A stretch of 8,191 nucleotides of DNA, taken from assembly GCA_039630445.1 (NCBI GenBank), contig JBCNVA010000081.1:1-8191 (forward strand), in the 5' to 3' direction. Positions 5,863 through 8,191 of the stretch are shown in pieces. The notes beneath the pieces were generated by a model, which was not told the DNA's origin, did no database searches, and worked only from the letters and a program-made list of their open reading frames with translations. The translations under genes and the position numbers were made by a program. The stretch's first letter is position 1. The number at the start of each line of letters is the position of its first letter. This DNA is from HRBIN15 sp039630445. Lineage in GTDB: Bacteria > Armatimonadota > Fimbriimonadia > Fimbriimonadales > GBS-DC.

Positions 5863-6017
5863 GTGTTCGAAAAATCGGTGGGTGAGTTGACGGCTAAAGC
5901 CGTTCCTTGTCAAACGAAGCCCGCCTTCGCGGGCTAAAACAGCCGACGCAGGTCGGCTTGGTTTGCTCAAGAACGGCTTCAGCCGTGATAGCCAAAGGCG
6001 ATTTTTCGAACACCCTC
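5859..6017. mobile_element. MITE-like palindromic element with 19-bp perfect terminal inverted repeats
   Basis: GAGGGTGTTCGAAAAATCG at 5859-5877 is repeated in exact inverted form at 5999-6017, bounding 159 bp with no plausible gene of its own. Inside are four further hairpins: ACGGCT/AGCCGT at 5890-5903; AGCCCGC/GCGGGCT at 5918-5935; AGCCGAC/GTCGGCT at 5941-5958; and ACGGCT/AGCCGT at 5973-5986. The two ACGGCT hairpins are themselves mirrored around the centre, as are CAAAC (5911-5915) and GTTTG (5961-5965), so the whole element is one imperfect palindrome. Terminal inverted repeats, small size and flanking direct repeats point to a non-autonomous transposable element. A structured RNA or a REP-type repeat are alternatives. 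No transposase is present in this window. Confidence 0.75.
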
Positions 6018-6018
6018 A

Positions 6019-6030
6019 GGGGGTGGGAGG
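6019..6030 (+). repeat. Right copy of 12-bp direct repeat flanking the MITE-like element
   Basis: GGGGGTGGGAGG, identical to 5851-5862. Together they bracket the 19-bp inverted repeats and suggest a duplicated target site. Confidence 0.55.
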
Positions 6031-6134
6031 CTGTCGGATTCGGAGAGATTTTCGCCCCTGACCTATGCCTCCACCTCATCCAGAAACAGAAGCCCGGCAG
6101 CAACTCGCGCTTTGGCAGGAGGTACACTTTTTCT
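6031..6134 (+). other. Leader before the PLP decarboxylase gene
   Basis: About 100 bases between the repeat element and the GTG start. It contains AGGAGG at 6117-6122, a strong ribosome binding sequence placed 12 bases before GTG 6135, which is longer than usual. I see no convincing promoter hexamers. The frame of the downstream gene stays open leftward through this leader and into the repeat element as far as 5907, but that stretch has no family similarity. Confidence 0.4.
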
Positions 6135-7550
6135 GTGAGCGCGCTGGAGCTAAGCCCAGAGACGATGCGCCAGATGGGCTATCGCCTCATCGACTTGCTG
6201 GTCGATTACTGGCAGAGCCTGCCGCAGCAGCCGATTGGCAGACGCCCGCCGCGCGAGGAGCTGGAACCACTGCTTGCAGAACCCCTTCCGACGACACCCC
6301 AGCCCTTTGAGCAGGTACTCCAAGAGTTCCAACAGAAGGTGCTGCCGAATATCGTGCATGTGGACCATCCGCGCTACTTCGCCTTTGTGCCTGCGCCGAA
6401 TAACTATGTGGGCGCGCTGGCGGACGCGCTCGCCGCAGGGACTAACATCTTTGTGGGCACATGGATGGTGGGCGCGGGGGCGACGCAAGTGGAGCGTGTC
6501 GTGATGGACTGGCTGCGCCAGCTGCTGGGGATGCCCGAAACGGCGGGCGGGCTGTTCGTGAGCGGGGGTTCGGTGGCGAACTTGGTCGCGCTGACCGCTG
6601 CACGCCAGCACCGGCTGGGCGAGAACTTTTCACGCGGCGTCGCCTACTTTTCAGACCAGACCCACTCGTGTGTTGAGCGCGCCTTGCGCCTCTTGGGCTT
6701 CCGTAAGGAACAGCTGCGCATCCTATCTGCCGATGAGCGGTTCCAGCTGCCCCTGCACGCGCTGCAGGCACAGATTGAAGCGGATCGCGCCGCGGGCTGG
6801 CAACCGTTCTGCGTCGTGGCGAACGCAGGCACGACCAACACGGGCGCAGTCGATCCGCTGCCTGAACTGGTGGCGTTGTGCCGTCGCGAGGGGTTATGGC
6901 TGCATGTGGATGGTGCGTATGGCGCCGCGATGATCCTGACCGAGGAGGGCAAACACCTGCTGGAAGGGATCGGCGAGGTCGACTCGCTGGCGATTGACCC
7001 GCACAAGGGCTTCTATCAGCCAATGATGGCGGGCTGTACGCTCGTGCGCGAATTGGAACACCTGCGCAACGCTTTCCGAATCCTGCCACCCTACCTGCAG
7101 GACAAGGAGCGCGGGCTACCCGGCATCGACCTGTGCGATTATGGGGTAGAACTCTCGCGGGGGTTCCGTGCGCTCAAGCTCTGGATGTCGCTGAAGGTGT
7201 TCGGGCTGGAGGCGTTTCGGCAGGCGATGGAGCACAACTTGCACTTGGCACGCTATGCAGAGGGGCGGCTGCGGGAGCGAGCGCACTGGCAGATTGTGTC
7301 GCCCGCGACATTAGGCATCGTGGCGTTCCGCTATGCGCCGCCCAACCTGCCTGATGAAGGCGCAGATGCGCTGAACCGTGCGCTGGTGGAGGCGATGCTC
7401 GCTGATGGCTTCGCGCTGGTTAGCTCCACGCTGTTGCGCGGGCGCGTGACCCTGCGCATGTGTACGCTGAACCCACGCGCCACCGAAGCCGATGTGGACG
7501 AAACTATCCAGCGACTGGATCGGTTCGCACGGAGACTCCTGAAAAGTTGA
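6135..7550 (+). CDS. Group II PLP-dependent decarboxylase family enzyme (aromatic amino acid decarboxylase-like)
   Basis: A 471-residue cytoplasmic PLP enzyme of normal family length. The GTG start at 6135 gives MSALELSPETMRQMGYRLID, aligning with family N-termini, with AGGAGG upstream. Family features: HPRYFAFVPAPNNYVGALAD at 78-97; FVSGGSVANL at 141-150, the phosphate-binding region; SDQTHSCVERA at 173-183 with His177 that stacks on PLP; HVDGAYG at 257-263 with Asp259 that pairs with the pyridine nitrogen; and DPHKG at 288-292 with Lys291 forming the Schiff base. By family it would act on an aromatic or related L-amino acid, but the substrate is not determinable. In an ungapped alignment anchored on RGFRALKLW (342-350), the catalytic-loop Tyr of DOPA decarboxylase (human Tyr332) falls on Leu333, so the reaction could differ. 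It stands alone; the next gene starts 58 bases later. Confidence 0.88.
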   Translation: MSALELSPETMRQMGYRLIDLLVDYWQSLPQQPIGRRPPREELEPLLAEPLPTTPQPFEQVLQEFQQKVLPNIVHVDHPRYFAFVPAPNNYVGALADALAAGTNIFVGTWMVGAGATQVERVVMDWLRQLLGMPETAGGLFVSGGSVANLVALTAARQHRLGENFSRGVAYFSDQTHSCVERALRLLGFRKEQLRILSADERFQLPLHALQAQIEADRAAGWQPFCVVANAGTTNTGAVDPLPELVALCRREGLWLHVDGAYGAAMILTEEGKHLLEGIGEVDSLAIDPHKGFYQPMMAGCTLVRELEHLRNAFRILPPYLQDKERGLPGIDLCDYGVELSRGFRALKLWMSLKVFGLEAFRQAMEHNLHLARYAEGRLRERAHWQIVSPATLGIVAFRYAPPNLPDEGADALNRALVEAMLADGFALVSSTLLRGRVTLRMCTLNPRATEADVDETIQRLDRFARRLLKS

Positions 7551-7573
7551 GCAGGAGTGGAGAGGTAAGCGGG

Positions 7574-7579
7574 TATACT
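7574..7579 (+). promoter_or_regulatory. Possible -10 box for the MNT/HEPN module
   Basis: TATACT lies in the 58-base gap after the decarboxylase gene and would start transcription near 7586, giving a leader of about 23 bases that contains the GGGG before the MNT start. The only -35 resemblance, TTGAGC at 7547-7552, is 21 bases away and too far. The support is moderate at best. Confidence 0.35.
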
Positions 7580-7608
7580 TCTCTTGTCTATCAGAAGCGG
7601 GGTTGATA

Positions 7609-7938
7609 ATGGAAGTCATTCAGCAGCGGCGTGAGGCAATAGCTCACCTGTGCGAAAAGTACGGTGTCGCTTCCCTGGACTTATTTGGCTCGGCAGCGGA
7701 GCCAGACCGATTCGACGCGACCCGCAGCGATGTGGACTTCGTGGTGGAGTTCGTCCAATTGACGCCCTCCGATGCCTTCCAGCGCTTTATGGGCTTTAAA
7801 ATGGCACTGGAACAGTTGCTCAAGCGCCCTGTGGATTTGCTCATTTCGCAGTCAATCCGTAATCCCTATCTTAAGAGGGCGATCGAACGCCAACGGGTGC
7901 GAATCTATGAGCGAAATCGTGCTCAAGCTACTGACTGA
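7609..7938 (+). CDS. mntA: MNT-type minimal nucleotidyltransferase (MntA-like antitoxin)
   Basis: A 109-residue member of the minimal nucleotidyltransferase family. The active site is intact by sequence: LFGSA at 25-29 (the GS motif), SDVDFVVEF at 40-48 with metal-binding Asp41 and Asp43, and RPVDLLI at 73-79 with the third carboxylate Asp76. In HEPN/MNT toxin-antitoxin systems such a protein transfers AMP to a Tyr of the HepT ribonuclease to silence it. The ATG at 7609 is chosen because GGGG (7599-7602) lies 6 bases before it; an in-frame TTG at 7603 is a less likely start. It overlaps the next gene by 32 bp, the usual arrangement of such pairs. The partner is truncated, so this antitoxin seems to be orphaned or reused. 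Confidence 0.85.
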   Translation: MEVIQQRREAIAHLCEKYGVASLDLFGSAAEPDRFDATRSDVDFVVEFVQLTPSDAFQRFMGFKMALEQLLKRPVDLLISQSIRNPYLKRAIERQRVRIYERNRAQATD

Positions 7939-8014
7939 TGTTTTGCAAGCGGGCGAGCGGATTCAGCGGTTCCTGCAAGGCATGACCTTTGAGAAATACG
8001 CGGGTGATGAGTAG
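7907..8014 (+). pseudogene. hepT: Truncated HepT-like (DUF86 HEPN) toxin remnant
   Basis: The frame starts with ATG inside the MNT gene and encodes 35 residues, MSEIVLKLLTDVLQAGERIQ followed by RFLQGMTFEKYAGDE, then TAG. This matches in pattern the first helices of DUF86 HEPN proteins (…L.DIL.A..RI..F..GM.FE.F..DE). Those proteins normally run on for about 75-100 more residues, including the RNase motif R-x4-6-H and the nearby Tyr that MntA modifies. None of this is present. Beyond the stop, the same frame leads within 13 bases into an unrelated membrane protein, so a deletion is more likely than a point mutation. The toxin should be inactive; a functional short peptide is possible but less likely. 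Confidence 0.7.
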
Positions 8015-8026
8015 TTAAGAATCTCT

Positions 8027-8191
8027 ATGAAACCTACCTCTCGACTAATTGCGCTGGCATGGCTTGTGATAGGGGCAAGCACGCTCTATTTGGCGTGGCG
8101 GGGGACGCCGATGCCCCTGAGCCTGAAGTTTTTCGCCCTGTTGCAGGTAGCGGGCGGTGTGCTGCTTCTGCTGCGCCATGCGGCAGGCTGG
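8027..8191 (+). CDS. Partial small membrane protein, unidentified
   Basis: The first 55 residues are seen and the gene runs off the right edge. It begins MKPTSRLIALAWLVIGASTL and has two hydrophobic stretches, about residues 7-24 and 38-51 (FFALLQVAGGVLLL), so it is a membrane protein with at least two helices. I recognise no family. The ATG lies 12 bases after the stop of the HepT remnant and in the same frame. The upstream AAGA at 8017-8020 is a weak ribosome binding site. The gene may read through from the MNT module. Confidence 0.6.
   Translation, partial: MKPTSRLIALAWLVIGASTLYLAWRGTPMPLSLKFFALLQVAGGVLLLLRHAAGW

Noticed and set aside
5147..5890. 247-codon plus-strand frame across sucC, the tRNA and the tRNA promoter
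   Set aside because: It is antisense to sucC and reads through the tRNA gene, so it cannot be a real protein gene.
5907..6134. 76-codon upstream extension of the decarboxylase frame, starting inside the repeat element
   Set aside because: The extension translates the palindromic element and leader, shows no family similarity, and a GTG with an AGGAGG upstream gives the expected family N-terminus at 6135.
6065..6310. 81-codon plus-strand frame starting MPPPHPETEARQQ
   Set aside because: It has no ribosome binding site and most of it overlaps the well-supported decarboxylase in another frame.
1..8191. CRISPR array, prophage or integron
   Set aside because: No regularly spaced repeats, cas genes, integrase or phage structural genes are visible on either strand.

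Overview
This is a GC-rich bacterial window from an organism I cannot name with certainty. The mix of genes (a DUF948/YtxH pair next to mnmA, a phosphodiester-glycosidase protein with a signal peptide, a succinyl-CoA ligase beta gene without its alpha partner, and a HEPN/MNT remnant) fits an environmental, possibly thermophilic, deep-branching phylum. Armatimonadota is my best guess, but that is inference only.

Layout. (1) 1-184 holds an unassigned minus-strand open frame that runs off the left edge. (2) 185-1006, minus: a secreted phosphodiester-glycosidase (NAGPA-type) protein with a TTG start and a strong ribosome binding site. (3) 1007-1188: a divergent intergenic region with small palindromes and a possible near-leaderless promoter for mnmA. 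(4) 1189-4487, plus: a tightly packed four-gene operon made of mnmA (tRNA 2-thiouridylase), a DUF948 (YtxG-like) protein, a YtxH protein and an AI-2E/PerM-type membrane protein. Genes overlap by 4 and 11 bp or are separated by 2 bp. The tail of the DUF948 gene is built from REP-like GC-rich stem-loops. (5) 4532-5686, minus: sucC, without sucD beside it. (6) 5730-5806, minus: tRNA-Glu(CUC) with encoded CCA and a consensus sigma-70 promoter (TTGACA-18-TATAAT). (7) 5851-6030: a MITE-like element of about 160 bp with 19-bp perfect terminal inverted repeats, four internal hairpins and a 12-bp direct repeat at its borders, lying directly behind the tRNA promoter. (8) 6135-7550, plus: a group II PLP-dependent decarboxylase-family enzyme. 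(9) 7609-8014, plus: an MNT nucleotidyltransferase antitoxin overlapping a HepT (HEPN) toxin gene that stops after 35 codons. (10) 8027-8191: the start of a small membrane protein cut by the window edge.

How it fits together. The mnmA operon joins tRNA wobble-uridine thiolation to three membrane or envelope proteins of unknown joint role. The tRNA-Glu gene decodes GAG. MnmA's usual substrates are the UUN-anticodon tRNAs (Glu, Gln, Lys), so this CUC isoacceptor is not an expected target. The most interesting parts are the palindromic mobile-type element at 5859-6017, the decapitated HEPN/MNT module, and the decarboxylase homologue with Leu where the family's catalytic-loop Tyr is expected. I see no CRISPR array, phage gene or complete transposase.
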